Position numbers and translations under genes: made by a program. From contig JAPMOS010000137.1 in the NCBI GenBank assembly GCA_027972325.1, forward strand, positions 60,001-97,500: 37,500 bases of DNA. The letters run 5' to 3'. The stretch is from Paratrimastix pyriformis. Lineage: Eukaryota > Preaxostyla > Paratrimastigidae. The notes beneath the pieces are model-generated. The model saw only the letters and a program-made list of their open reading frames with translations. It ran no database searches and was not told the DNA's origin. Positions 20,301 through 33,579 of the stretch are shown here, piece by piece. Every line of letters starts with the position of its first letter. Position 1 is the first letter of the stretch.

Positions 20301-21633
20301 CGCACACACAGCTTCTGCGAGCGGGCCTACTTCATGCGGATCCGGGAGCAGCCCACGACCTGCCTGCTGGGGGGCACCTACCGGATCGGGTCCCACGTGA
20401 CGTGCCGCGAGGCCGAGCACTGCCCCAGCGGCACCGAGGGCGACTACTTCGCCGACTACGTCATCGTGCCGGGCAACTGCGAGGCGACCGTCATCAACAT
20501 CACCGTCACGGGCGAGCTGTGGGTCGAGATGGACGGCGGCACGGCCCTGGCCTGGGGCCGCCACTGCACCGTCATGGGCGAGCTGTACGCCGACGTGCCC
20601 CTGGCCAACGCGGACATGCTCCGCATGCGGGTGTGCACCCTGCCCCACGTCCGTCCCCTGCGTCCTGCCCGCACTGCGGTGTACTGCCCCGCCCCGCCCC
20701 GCCCGCCTCCGCCCTGCCACCACCACCCACAACAACAACACCCATCTCACCTTCACTTTTCTATCATCCCTGTGCTTCCCCTCCGCCCTCCGCCCCCGCC
20801 CGCCCCCGTCCCGCCACAGGCTGGCGATTCGTGCCCCGAGGCGGACAGCCAGGTGCTTGTCGTGAACAACGCGCCGGCCTTCTGGGGGGCCATCCCCGAG
20901 CTGCACCTGGAGGTCACCCGGACGGGGACCATGCTCTGGAACGTCACCTTCCACCTGGACATCGTGGCCTTCCACTTCGCCCTCGGGGTGGACATGAACG
21001 CCAACCTGATCACCGAACTCGGTCCGCCCCCGCCCTGCCTGCATTCCCCCACCCGCCATCCCGCTCGCCACATCCTCACACATCCCGTCCCCACCATCCC
21101 CGGCCACACGCAGAGTTTGACGCGGAGTTCGGCAACTTCGTCCCGGGCCACGTGTCCGAGGTGCGCTTCCTGCTGCGGGCCGGGGCCAACAGCGCCGAGG
21201 ATGCGGGCGACCTGGTGCCCGCCCCCAAGGCCGCCCTGGCGGCCATCCTGCCCATCACCGGCATCAGCGGTCTGCTCACCCCCGCGCCGCTCACCCCCGT
21301 CCCCTCAGCCCCCCCCGTCGTGCAGTGGCTATTGCCCAGGTCATAATGGTGGTTGTGTGATGTCATCCTCCTCCTCCCATCCTTTATTTTACTCACTCCC
21401 TGTCTTGTCTCCGCTCCCCCACAGTGCCCGTGGACCCAGCCGTTGCCAGCACGGGGACCACCCTTGCCATTGCGGCGGGCGGCTCGGTGGGTGCCGTTGT
21501 CCTGGTGGCGGTTGCGGTCGTGGGGCTGATGGTCCTCCGCCGGCGGGCCGCCAAGAAGGCCGCCGCCGCCGCCGCCGCCCCAGTGCAGGCCGCCGCCATC
21601 CCCCCGGCCCAGCCGGTCGAGTCCAAGGTGTAG
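19482..21633 (+). CDS. Secreted/type I membrane protein of unknown family (530 aa)
   Basis: Exons: 19482-20170, 20312-20648, 20820-21021, 21114-21269 and 21425-21633, in phase to TAG 21631. A clear signal peptide (MKTTTAICLLVSLLWAFASA) is followed by a long ectodomain with scattered cysteines (DCPAAAF, ACLPAP, ALPCDVEM, ACPSVI, DNCADP, FCERAY, TTCLLGGT, VTCREAEHC, PGNCEATV, RHCTVMG, RVCTLPH, DSCPEAD) and N-glycosylation sequons (NYTG, NITV, NVTF). It ends with a glycine/valine-rich membrane span (AAGGSVGAVVLVAVAVVGLM), a basic stop-transfer RRRAAKK and a short Ala/Pro tail. All four donors are GTCYG. The exons are strongly GC-rich. Topology is seen; function is unknown. It is probably a surface receptor or coat glycoprotein. 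No domain family was recognised. Confidence 0.75.
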
Positions 21634-22474
21634 GCCGCGCCGCGGCAACCCCAGCGGCAGCTGCGATGAACGATTTTTTTTTTGTTGTGTTTTTGTCGAG
21701 CGTGTATGTTATGTGTGGTGGTGGTGGTGATTTGCCAGTGTCGATATGCTGTGTCAGTGTTCTTGTTTATTTTTTATTTGATTTTTCACACGGCCTCTAT
21801 GACCAGCTCTTGTCGATTTTGCACATTGGTTGTGTTTCTCTTTGCCAACTGTCTGTGGGGGTGGCGTTCCGCTTTCTTTGTTATGGCGGTCGTCCTGCCT
21901 CCCCCCGGGCGCCTATTTTTCACCTGCATCATTCTTGATGTTGATGCCTGGAGCGAATTTCCTTTCATTAATTTGCTGTCCCCGTCGTTCATGTGAATAC
22001 GTCGTCATGACCCCCCGTCAGTTCCTCTCCCTGCCCCACGGGGTGATCAGCATTGCTCTTCATCAGCCGTCGGTCACGTGAATACGGCGTCACGACCCCC
22101 GTCAGTTCCTCTCCCTGCCCCACGATTTTCATTCTGTGAAGACGTCGGTCAATTCCTCTCATTACTTTGGGTCGTCCCCCAGTCCCCTCGGGGTGTGGTG
22201 GCTGAGGAGGAGGAGGAGGGGGGGGGGGGGGGGGGGATGCAAGGCTGACGTTACCCTGCTGAAGGGAGCCACCCCTGCGAGAGGGCACCGTCTCGACCTT
22301 CCTTCCCTTTGGACGGAATGGGACCGGCTCTGTGGCCTTGTGCCGAGGTGGCGGCACCCTCTCGGCCTTCTCTCCCCTTTGGACGGATTTGGACACCCCG
22401 GCTCTGTTGCGCCTCTCGACCCTTCCACCCTTCACCCCACCCAGATGGATTTGGGGGACTCGCGACGAGTGTCT
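21634..22474. other. Convergent intergenic region with direct repeats
   Basis: 841 bases between two convergent stops. It contains a repeated block at 21992-22040 and 22077-22125 (GTGAATAC..CGTC..GACCCC then GTCAGTTCCTCTCCCTGCCC) and a truncated third copy at about 22135-22163. A degenerate pair lies at about 22290-22400 (CCTTTGGACGGA twice) and a G run at 22217-22237. No exon with good phase was found. Confidence 0.55.
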
Positions 22475-24335
<1,861 letters not shown>

Positions 24336-24489
24336 TTCTGGAGATAGCCTACCTTGCCCCCCGGCATCAAAGGTTTTACAATGTCACCAGAACGAGGCGA
24401 GATCACCGCCAATCTAGCGAGATTCTCATATTTCGATTATTACCACACTCACAATATAGGCGGAAAAGATTATACCGGCGCTCCGCAAC

Positions 24490-25102
24490 TTACTCATCCC
24501 AAGACGAGAGTGGAAGGGGTGGTGGAAGGTTTGGTGGCGGTGGATTGACTTGGGAAGGCTCCTCGTCATCCCACTCCGAGAGGAGAGGGATCGGCGGTGG
24601 AAGCTCCAGAACATGGGAGGAACTCTCCCGCTGGGGAGAGACCGCCGCGGGCGCCGCCGTGGGCATGACCTGGGGGAGAGCGCCGTCCTCGGGTGGGCGA
24701 TGGGGAGGAGCTGGGAGAGGTTGGAGCTGCTGCGATGTCGTTGGTGTGTCGGTTTCGTCATCATCCCACTCTTGGGTCGGCTTGGAGGGGGCTGCTGGCT
24801 TGAGTGGTGGCCCGGTGGCTAGGTCCCCGGCATCATCCACCTCCTCACCGTCCTCCTCATCCACATCGTCATCCTCCTCGTCCTCATCCCAATCTTGTTT
24901 GGGAGGTTGCTGTTGCTGTGGTGGTGGTGGAGGCGGTGGCGGTGGTGGAGGCGGCTGATCCTGGGGTTGTGACTGCTGTTGTTGTTGGGGCAGAGCGACC
25001 ACGGGTGGCAGTTCCCCGGGTTGGTCAGCTGACGTGGCCGTGGCGGCTGCTTTCTGCGGGGCAGCGCCGGGGGCAGGAAGATCGTCATCCCAGTCAACAT
25101 CG

Positions 25103-25152
<50 letters not shown>

Positions 25153-26774
25153 ATCATCATCATCATCATCATCATCCCCGTCCCCGTCCCCGGCAGCCGG
25201 GCCGGGAGCGGAATTAGGCGCACCGGCGGGAGGCTGTTTCTGGGGGGATGCCGACACTTGTAACACCGTGGTCTCCGGCACCTGTGCCGCGGGCGACAAC
25301 AAGGGCGGTGGAGGTGGCGGCGGGGGCGGCGCAGGAAGCGACGCAGGCGCAGCAGTGGGGGTCGTCGCGAGTGGTGCGGGTTCGATGCCGGCGGGGTGGT
25401 GGGGCGGGGACGTGGGCTGTTGGCCCGGGAAGACAGGAAGGGGAAGGGGGAGGGGAGGCGGGAGAGATACAGAAGATGGGGAACCGGAGGACGGGACAGA
25501 AAGAGCCGCAGGAGGTGGGGGTGGAGGCGGAGGTTGAGCGGGTGCGGGTGCGGGTGCGGGTGCGGGTGCGGGTGCGGGTGCGGGAATGGGCGCAGGAGTT
25601 GATTTTGCGGGCACAGCTGCAGGAAAGGGCGCAGGTGCAGGTGCGAGTGCAGGTGCTCCATGAATGGGCGCAGGAGTTGATGTTGCGGGTCCCGCAGGAA
25701 TTGGCGCAGGTGCGGGTGCGGGTGCTACAGGAATGGGCGCAGGAGTTGTTGATGTTGCGGGCACCGCAGGAGCAGAAACCGGAGCCGGCGGTGATTCCGG
25801 TGCCGCTGCTGGGTCCGGGTCTGGAGGAAGGACGCGGACAGCAGGGGCAGGGACGATAACCGGGGCGGGGGCGATCGGGGGCACGGCCTGAGGAGCGGGC
25901 GCGGGGGCCAAGCGGGCAGGCGGAGGCGCAACGGGTGCGCTTCTGGGTGTCGTGTCGGTGTGTTCCGGCGCGAGGTCAGTGGACTTTGTACCCTGATGGC
26001 GCTCCTCCGTGGGTTTTGGACGAGCGCCCGCGCCCCCGTCCGAGGTCGGGGTTTTCTCCTCGGGGGGTGGTGTCGACCGCTCCCGGGGAACAGCCACTGG
26101 GAGTGGGATCCGCCCGGAGGGCTCCGATGTGTTATTCCACTCCTCGGCGATCATGTACGTCACGTCGCATGCTGCCGAGGGCACTGCGGTCGAGGATGTG
26201 GTGGTGGGGGGCTGGACACAGGCGCAGTGAGCGTGCGACGAGAACCGGGGAGTATGAAACAGACATCGCGCTCCCCGGCGAGAAATTGAATCCAAGTCGC
26301 CCGTTCGGAGAGTTCCGAGCAGCAGAACTGGAATGTCGCCGGGGTGGTCTCCTTGGGCGTTTTGGGGAATGACGATCGGATCTATCCGGGGAGGGATTGA
26401 TGTGACATGGCAAAAGAAGGGGCGGACACGAAAAGTAAATTCCTTCCCAGAAAAATCAGAGACGATTTCAGGTTCGATCTGGGTTGGGGCCCGGAGCGGG
26501 ATTACGATCTCGGCCGGAATGGTTTTCGGCTGAGGAGGAATTGTTCGCATGGAGAATTAATTAAAGGAAAAACCTTGTCTGATTTAAAGAGACACAAAAA
26601 CCCTCGTTGAGAGATCAGGGCCCAACGTTTGACCCACTTCGTCGAAAAAAAACCTTCGTGCATGACCAACAACCAGCCCTCCTTTAACGGGTATGACATA
26701 TCTTGGAGGGCCGGAAGAGCGGTCACAAGCTCTTTCCATTCATCCCAGTAGGGGCCGCGATTTGCTGCCTCCAT
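24490..26774 (-). CDS. PH-domain protein with proline-rich core and repeated acidic tryptophan motifs (713 aa)
   Basis: Exons: 26774-26574, 26529-26428, 26381-26265 and 26211-24490, in phase. A PH domain spans about residues 28-140: LKEGWLLVMHEGFF, KWVKRWALISQRGFLCLFKS, IPAEIVIPLRAPTQ, GKEFTFRIRSSFPK and the closing FQFCCSELSERATWIQFL with its conserved helix Trp. The rest (about 570 aa) is Pro/Ala-rich, with poly-Pro runs, an Asp tract of about 30 residues and five short acidic motifs around Trp: VDWDDDLP, QDWDEDEEDD, QEWDDDETD, LSEWDDEEP and the terminal SSWDE. Proline runs plus acidic Trp recall Arp2/3-binding tails of WASP/WAVE proteins and the DDW motif of cortactin. No WH2 or central helix was identified, so actin nucleation is a guess. 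Expected site: a phosphoinositide-containing membrane. Donors: GTTTT, GTCCG, GTCTG. Confidence 0.72.
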
Positions 26775-26905
26775 CGCGGAGGCGAGTGATGATGGCCGTG
26801 GGGTTGAACACGGAAATCCGGCATTAGATCTTCACGCCTCAGACTGGACAACGAGGGACGAAAGCGAAAGAAGCGAGTTCTACGACAATCTTATTGGGGT
26901 CGCAC

Positions 26906-29441
26906 TCACAGAAGATCCGGTCGTGTAACAGTCAGCGAACACCCCGCAGGAATCACTGCGGCAAGCCCCTCCTCCACTTCCGCAGGTGCGATGGCCGCGA
27001 CGAAGCCCAAAGCGGGACACGAGGCAATGAAATGTACAGGCTGCAAGTTGCGCGACCCGTGCAAAATGAATTCCTCCAGGGCGGGCAGGTCCAGAGTGAT
27101 CTGTTTCAGGCAGCCTTCATATGCCGTGATCGCCAGAATCTGCACGGATGTGCTGGCCAGGTGCAGTTCAGTCGAAGACGGAGAGTAAATGCCCAGCCGG
27201 CGCAGCCGTGGCAGGTCACGCAGCGCTGTGGACAGCTGGACACAGGCGGCACTCGAAAGGGTCCACAAACCCACATCCTGAAGTGTGCCGGCCGATTGGA
27301 CAAGCAGGCCAACGTCGCGCGCGTGCAGATGCGTCAGGGGACAGCAAGACGACGGGGCGATGGCCAGGTTATTCGCGTGCAATCTGGTGAGCTCGGGGCA
27401 TTGATCCAGGGCAATCCCGGCAGTTTCAGAGGTCCAACAATCAACCCCAAGGGTGCGCAGCCGGGGCGCCGTGATCTTCAGGAGGCCGGGTGGGGCGACC
27501 AGAGCCATGCGCAAGTGGCACACGGCTGTACTGAGGGCGAGCACGGATCCCTCACTGGCCTCGGGAAATTCGAAATCTGCATAGCGAATCTCCAGCTGGT
27601 CCAATGGCCGGGCAAGCAACGGCTGGGAATGCGAGAGGGTCATTCGGTCCACGAAGACGCGACGCAACCCGGGGAGCGTCGCGAGCAGCTGGCCCACGGG
27701 GGTCTCTGGGTCGGCTGGGGCCTCGAGAGCCCGAACTGTGTCGAGGTCTGGCATGGGGCACTCGGACACGAGCGGGTGTTCCGCAGGCGGGTTCTCGAGG
27801 CAGCGCAGTCGCGGTGTGTACAGAGTCACGGTGTGTGTGTTGGTTTGGGGCAGTTGGAGTGTTTCGAGGGCTGGAGCGTGGATGGTGAAGGGCCCCTCGT
27901 GGACCCAGCTCATTTGCAGGTTACGGAGCTGGGCAGAGCCACGAAAGACGAAGTCGGCAGCAGGAATCCGGAGCGAAAACGGGGCAACCTGCAGGCGCAG
28001 CGAGGTGACTTGGGCCAAAAGGCAGCCGATCAGCTCCAGAAGCAGGTCCGTGAACACTGCTGGTTCGAGTGGAGACTCGTCTTCCTCTGCTACACCGTCC
28101 TCCTCCGTGAAGTGCGATCGATCGACGTGGGCTTCCACCACCTCTTCTCCTTCCTCCGCCCGCCAGAGCGCACCCTCGCCATCACCATCGGCCATGCGCA
28201 CAAACAATGCCACGTCCTCCAAGCGGGGCATCCGCAGCAGACTGGTGAACAGCGGGGCGGCAGCCCGGTCGGGCAACTCGAATATCTCCAGCACGCGCAG
28301 GGTCTCAGCGCACGCAAGCAGCCCGCCGCCGAACAAGGGCGCGCTCTCCGCACTGGGCGACCAGGCAGAGGAGGGGAAGCCGATTTTGAGGAAAACCAGG
28401 CCGGCGAATGACTGGCAGAGAGCCACAAAGCGGTCGGCCACATCCGGAGTCTTCAGGGCCAGGGCCAGATGGGTGATGTGCTCGGGGTGGGGCAGGTTCC
28501 CCAGGTCGACATCAAACACGTCGAGGTGCTTCAGGTTGGGAAGACTGCATAGGAAGTCAATGAGCCCGTCACGGTTGTACTGATCAATCGCGGGCATGGG
28601 AAGGTCAACCGACTCCAGCAGAGGGCAGCAGTCCATCAGAAGCCGATAATCCATCATCGCGGGGCAATATGTGTGTATTTCCAGCCGGCGGAGCTGCGGG
28701 CAGGACCCACGACCCAAGGTGGCCAGGAGCGGATCAACGAACTGCCAATTCAGGGAGGCCCCATCCGGTTCGCCCAGAATGAGCGTCTCCAGAGCCCCCA
28801 GGCGACCCACGATCTGACAAAGGGTCTCCTGAGTGAGCCCGTCGACGCTCCGCACGCAGAGGTACCGGAGGCTGGCACGATGCGGGTCAAAGGCGCGGTC
28901 GACCCAACCGGGGGAGGTCAGACTGCCAGTCATGGCGCGCATTGCGGGAAGAGACAACTCTAAAGAAAGCCTCAAAGTGTAGAGCCCGTAAAGAATTGGT
29001 GTGAACACACCTTTCAAAGAACAGCAGGACCCAACCAGGGCAGAGAGTGCCAGGGCAGTGGGAACGGGTCGCCAGGGGCTGTGATCATCGCTTATCTCGA
29101 CGGGAAGATCAAAGTCCAATGAGGTGACAGCATGTTGCAACATGGCCCGGATTGAATGGTTCATGGCAAGAAAGACACAACATGCTTGAATCGGTGTAGA
29201 GGACATCTCGATGATGTTCAAGATGAGCTCGGGTGGCAGACAGTCGATCGATGTCTTCAGGGGAGCAAAAGTGAAAAAAGATGAAGAAAATACAAACCTG
29301 CTCAATGCGTGAACGCTGTGGGCTGGGGAGGCTCATGTCAATCAGATCGATGAACCCATGAGAACCAATCGTACCAGCCCCTCCGATGTCTGGAGACCCG
29401 AGAATTCTTTGGCCAACGACTGACGCGCAAGCTCCCATCAT
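26906..29441 (-). CDS. F-box/leucine-rich-repeat-like protein with N-myristoylation motif (830 aa)
   Basis: Two exons, 29441-29298 and 29254-26906, joined by a 43-base intron (donor GTTTG). Exon 1 starts ATG-ATG; the second ATG (29438) gives MGACASVVGQ, a good N-myristoylation signal with a nearby cysteine for palmitoylation. Exon 2 opens with an F-box-like stretch (IDCLPPELILNIIEM...). About 20 degenerate leucine-rich repeats follow (SLRYLCVRSV, LGALETLILGE, PQLRRLEIHTY, LPNLKHLDVFDV, PRLEDVALFV, LRNLQMSWV, LRRLGIYSP). It is nearly intronless, unlike its neighbours. F-box/LRR proteins recruit substrates to SCF ubiquitin ligases. The F-box here is weak, so a plain LRR protein is possible. Confidence 0.68.
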
Positions 29442-29622
29442 CCGGCGGCGGACGAAAGAAAGAGAGAAGAGAGAAGAACGCCCGGTAATATAGACTAGGG
29501 GACGCCGGCATCCGGTGGTGGTGGGAGGCGACCCATAACTAGTGCTTGACTCATATCCTTCTCCATCATCACGCCTCATCAACGAGCGGTGGGTCTTCGG
29601 GCCACAGTGATTGGTGTGCAAT

Positions 29623-30135
29623 TCAACTCTCGCTCGGGGCAGGCGAAGCCGGAGCGCCGTGGATGGTTGACGGTCTCCTGGTGTTGGGGAGTGATTGCAC
29701 CAACAAGAGGACCATGGGTAACACGGGATGTCCTCGGCAGCCCCAGATCCACGCCCACGTGACCCCGAGGAGTGCGACACAAAGGAAATAGGGACCTGAA
29801 TTCAGAAACCGATATCGATCAAAACAATTGGGGAAAAATGTGAGGATATTCCCGGTCGGCTTTCGCGTGAAGCGGGAGCGGAAGCGAGAAAAACCAAAGA
29901 GAAGAGAAGTTCAAACACCCAGGTCTTGTCGACGCCAACCGGCAGCTTGGTGCAGCCGTCGGTACCAGGTGGGTTTATGTTCGTCCGGCCCCCCCCCGAA
30001 TGCGGCGGGGACTCTCTCGGGCTGTGACATTCCGCTGGTCGGACCACACATCATCAGTCGACACCTGGAATGAGCAGCCTGGGCAGAACAAAAAGCATGA
30101 CCCTTGGCGGTGCGCTGTGTTCTTTCCTTGCTCAT
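29623..30135 (-). CDS. Possible small membrane protein (87 aa)
   Basis: Two exons, 30135-30045 and 29795-29623, join in phase (donor GTCCGACC, acceptor TTCAG). They give a basic N-terminus (MSKERTQRTAKG) followed by a hydrophobic region GPYFLCVALLGVTWAWIWG and VLPMVLLLVQ, then a short Pro/Ser tail. The ATG overlaps the stop of the upstream two-RRM gene by two bases, which is unusual for eukaryotes. The layout (short basic head, one C-terminal span) recalls small ER proteins such as RAMP4/SERP, but no diagnostic residues were confirmed. The alternative is that this is 3' UTR of the RRM gene. Confidence 0.3.
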
Positions 30136-31380
30136 TGTTCATTCGTCGGCTCGTCGTCGTCGTCGTCGTAATCTGCGCCAAGGGCAGCGAGGGCATCGTC
30201 GCCAGGCGGAGGACTCTCCGTGTGGTCCTTTTCGGATTCCACGACTTCGGGCGTGGCCCTGCACTGGACCGGGAGGGGTAATCGCTTCCGACGCGAGGCC
30301 ACCTTCTGGGCGAGGAGCGAGGTCGGATCGGCAAGCCCGGAAATCGAGGTCGCTGCGGGAGCGGCCGCCTTCGGAAAGAGGGAAAGACTGGGGTACTGAG
30401 AGACCCCAAGCTGTCCATCCGCTGCGGCTTTGAGAAGGGCAGGGTCGTTGGTGATGCTGTGGGCAAGCGAGCTGAGAGCATGCTGTCGCGTCTGGGCAAC
30501 CAGAAAGGCATGCGAATCACGGTCATGACCCGTTCGGCCCGAACCCCCAGGGAAAGCTCCGGAATGCTACCGAAGAGAGAGCCGCGTGTATGGGGGGGAC
30601 GGAGGAGCAAAAAACGGACCCTATTTTGAATTCGCTGGAGTCTGGCCTGTGCAGTTTCCGAGTAATGGACTAGGGGATGGATGTGAGCACTTCCGGAGAC
30701 CATACAGGCAATACAGACCCATGAGGGGGAACGTGCACCCTGGGAGAACCTTATTGTTCAGTGCGGCGACTGCCTGGTCTGCGTCGTTCTGCTTGACGTA
30801 GCTGTGGGAAACAACACAAAAACCGAGTTCCAAGAGGAAGGTCCCTGAAGCGCAGACTTCACCAACGCGACGCAGCAATTCTCCGTAAGGAAACGGGTAG
30901 ACTCAATCTCGCCAAAGGGGCCACAGATTTCGTTCAGCTTCTCTTCCTGTTGAATGGTCAGAGGATGAGAGGGGGAAAGGCTGAGTCCAGACCGAACAGT
31001 TCTCCGGCAAATTCCTTAGAAAAACCTTTCGACGGCGGACGACCGTGGAGCGATTGGAGTATGAAACAAAGCAACCCGAGGGATGCCGTTTGGATTTGAA
31101 TGCCCCCACGGCGCGGGTTGCTTGTTCAATTGTTGAAAATGTAACAAACGCAAAGCTGTGAGACGGAGGTTAGATCAACTGCACAAACAAAGGAAACAGA
31201 CGTCTTAAAACTGGTGGGGGAGTTGACGATGTTGATTTGCTTAATTTGCCCATATTGCCCGAGCATCTCTGTCAAACTCTCTTGCGATGCAGTTGGGGGA
31301 AGACCCCCAACAAAAAGTGTGTTACTCACAGGCTCTTCGCGCGCTGCTTCATCGACTGACCGCCTTTTTCTCTCCTGCAT
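30132..31380 (-). CDS. RNA-binding protein with two RRM domains (334 aa)
   Basis: Exons: 31380-31202, 31155-30993, 30946-30895, 30844-30719, 30669-30620 and 30566-30132, in phase to TGA. RRM1: RNP2 TLFVGGLP, then FGQ-type helix (MLGQYGQIKQINIV) and an RNP1-like KTFAFVTFSTIEQATRAV built across intron 1. RRM2: VFLRNLPENCS, EEKLNEICGPFGEIESTR, LGFCVVSHSYVKQNDADQ, AVAALNNKVLPG, ending MVHYSETAQARLQRIQ. The C-terminal 145 residues are low-complexity with an acidic DDDDDE end. The two closely spaced RRMs resemble many mRNA or snRNP binding proteins; I cannot assign an orthologue. RRM2 carries a slightly long beta3 region. Four of five donors are GTCYG; the third is GTTTCC. Confidence 0.78.
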
Positions 31381-31684
31381 TACAATAGAACCCTGGCGTC
31401 TCTGACAAGTGGATTAATTTGATCCGAAAGGGAAAAAGGCCCCGCCCAGTGTGCAGCCTCGTCACACATTTTTGGCTCACATTTTCCCCATCTTCGGAAA
31501 CGATCACGCTTCAACCACCATCTCGCACCGAGTCCGCTTGTCATGTGCCGCCACCCAGGTCTCCAGAAGGGCGACGACCTCCCTCTCCCGCAGGTTCTGC
31601 GCCCAAGTCACCAAAATGTCCGAATAGGCTCGTGTTTGCGTTCTGAGCCAGAGATCAAGAGAAGGCGCCCACACACAACCAACT
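31381..31684. other. Intergenic region between RPA2 and the RRM gene
   Basis: 304 bases separating the RPA2 stop from the RRM start, both minus strand. Expected to hold a 3' UTR and a promoter. No exon or repeat recognised. Confidence 0.5.
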
Positions 31685-33547
31685 TTAAACGTGGCTTGCC
31701 TGCATGGTCAGGCGAATGTTCATACCGGCCAGCTCGTTGACCAGGTACTTGAGCACGTACGGGATGGTGACCGTCCCCACGATCCCCTTGGGCCCGCACA
31801 GGCGGCACTATACAAGGAAGTCCATCCATCAATTGAGTTTTCAAAAAACTGATGGAGAGGCAGACCACATGGGCCAACTTGGGAGCTCCCGTGGATTCCG
31901 AGGCCACGGGACGGGAGATGACGGAGAGCAGACTGCCGCACCGGCTGCAGACGTAGGCCTGGAAGGGGGGGACAGAGGCGAGAACCCGGGGTGGAGAGGT
32001 CAGCACCAGGTGGCAGATACAGGGACCTAGCACCCAGTACCTCATTTTCAGCGGGCAGCCAGACCTGGTGCTCGTCCGAGCAGTGGAGCAGCCGATCCTG
32101 CAGCAGGAAGGAGGTGCCGTGGGCCAGGAGCGAGTCACGCTCCATCTCGCCAAGACGGATGCCACCGCCTTGCTTGCGACCCTGTTCAAAAATGCGCGCA
32201 GGTTGGGCAGGCAGGCAGTCCGGAGGGATGAGAGATGAGCCGGGGTACTGATGGCCGAGGGGCGGGTGATGGCGATGCCGATGATGGGGCGTGATCATGA
32301 GGATTGCGGTGTGGATGAGATGTTTGACGGTGCTGATTGATGACGATTGGATGCTGATGCTAATGATCGGATACCGATGCTGATAATTGGATGCTGATGC
32401 TCACTCATCCTTGGATGATGATGAGGCGGGATTGACGTCGGTAGCCAGACACAGCATCTGCAGGGGTGGGGGGACGGACCTTGATGGGCTGGTGTGTGAG
32501 GGCGTGCATGGGCCCGGTGGTCCGCACCTGGTACTTGTCTGAGACCATGTGACGCAGACGCTGGTAGTACACCACCTGCAGGAAAGGGGGGTCGGGTGGA
32601 TGGACATAGAGGCATGATGAATCTCGGGTTGGTTGAGATGATGAATGCTGATTGGGGAGTGGATGATATGCTGCTGCTGCTGCTGCTGGTGGTGGTGGAG
32701 AAGATGTTGATAAAAAGGGTGATGGTGATGATGGAGGAAGATGATGATGGCGATTGGAAGAAGAAGATGATGGTGATGATGGTGATGGAGGAAGATGATG
32801 ATGGCGATTGGAAGAAGATGATGATGATGATGATGATGGTGAGACTGAGGAAGACGGTGATGCTGCTGCTGAGGAAGATGATGGTGAGGATGATGTTGAT
32901 GATGACGATGATGCTGATGCTGATGCTGCTGCTGAAGAAGAATGATGCGGATGTTGTTGCTGCTGACTGCTGACTGCTGGCTGCTGGCTGCTGGCTGCTG
33001 GCTGCTGGCTGCTGGCTGCTGATTCAAATGCCACTACGGACCCCAAAGAAAATCTCGGCCTCCAGGACGCGGCCCGATGTGCCCGAGTAGAGGGTCTCCG
33101 ACCCGAAGGAGCTGAACCCGGCCCGGCGCAGCTGCTCGCCCACGAAGTCCACGGCCGTCACGGGGTGGGATGTGTCGTAGTCGGGAAGGCCTCGGTTGTT
33201 GTTGTACTGGAAGGGGCTGGCGTCCATGGGGATGCCTGCGTGTGTGTGTGTGTGTGTGTCCGTGTGTGAGGAGAGGATGGTATGATGAGATTTGGTGTTG
33301 TATTGGAAGGGGCTGGCGTCATGGGAATGCCTGCGTGTGAGGGGGAGAGGAGGGTATGATGAGATTTGTTGTGGAACTGGAAGGGGCCTGGAGTCCATGG
33401 GGATGCCGAGTTGGAGCATGATATGGGGATGACAACAACATCATCATTCATCATCAACATCAACACGAGCGCATCATCATCAACATCAATCATCCAGCAG
33501 TCATCATCCAGTCACCAATCATCCAGTTATCAATCCTCCAATCCTCC

Positions 33548-33579
<32 letters not shown>

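Noticed and set aside
29623-30135. Firm assignment of the small frame to RAMP4/SERP
   Set aside because: The head-plus-span layout fits, but the conserved N-terminal residues could not be aligned without extra unsupported introns.
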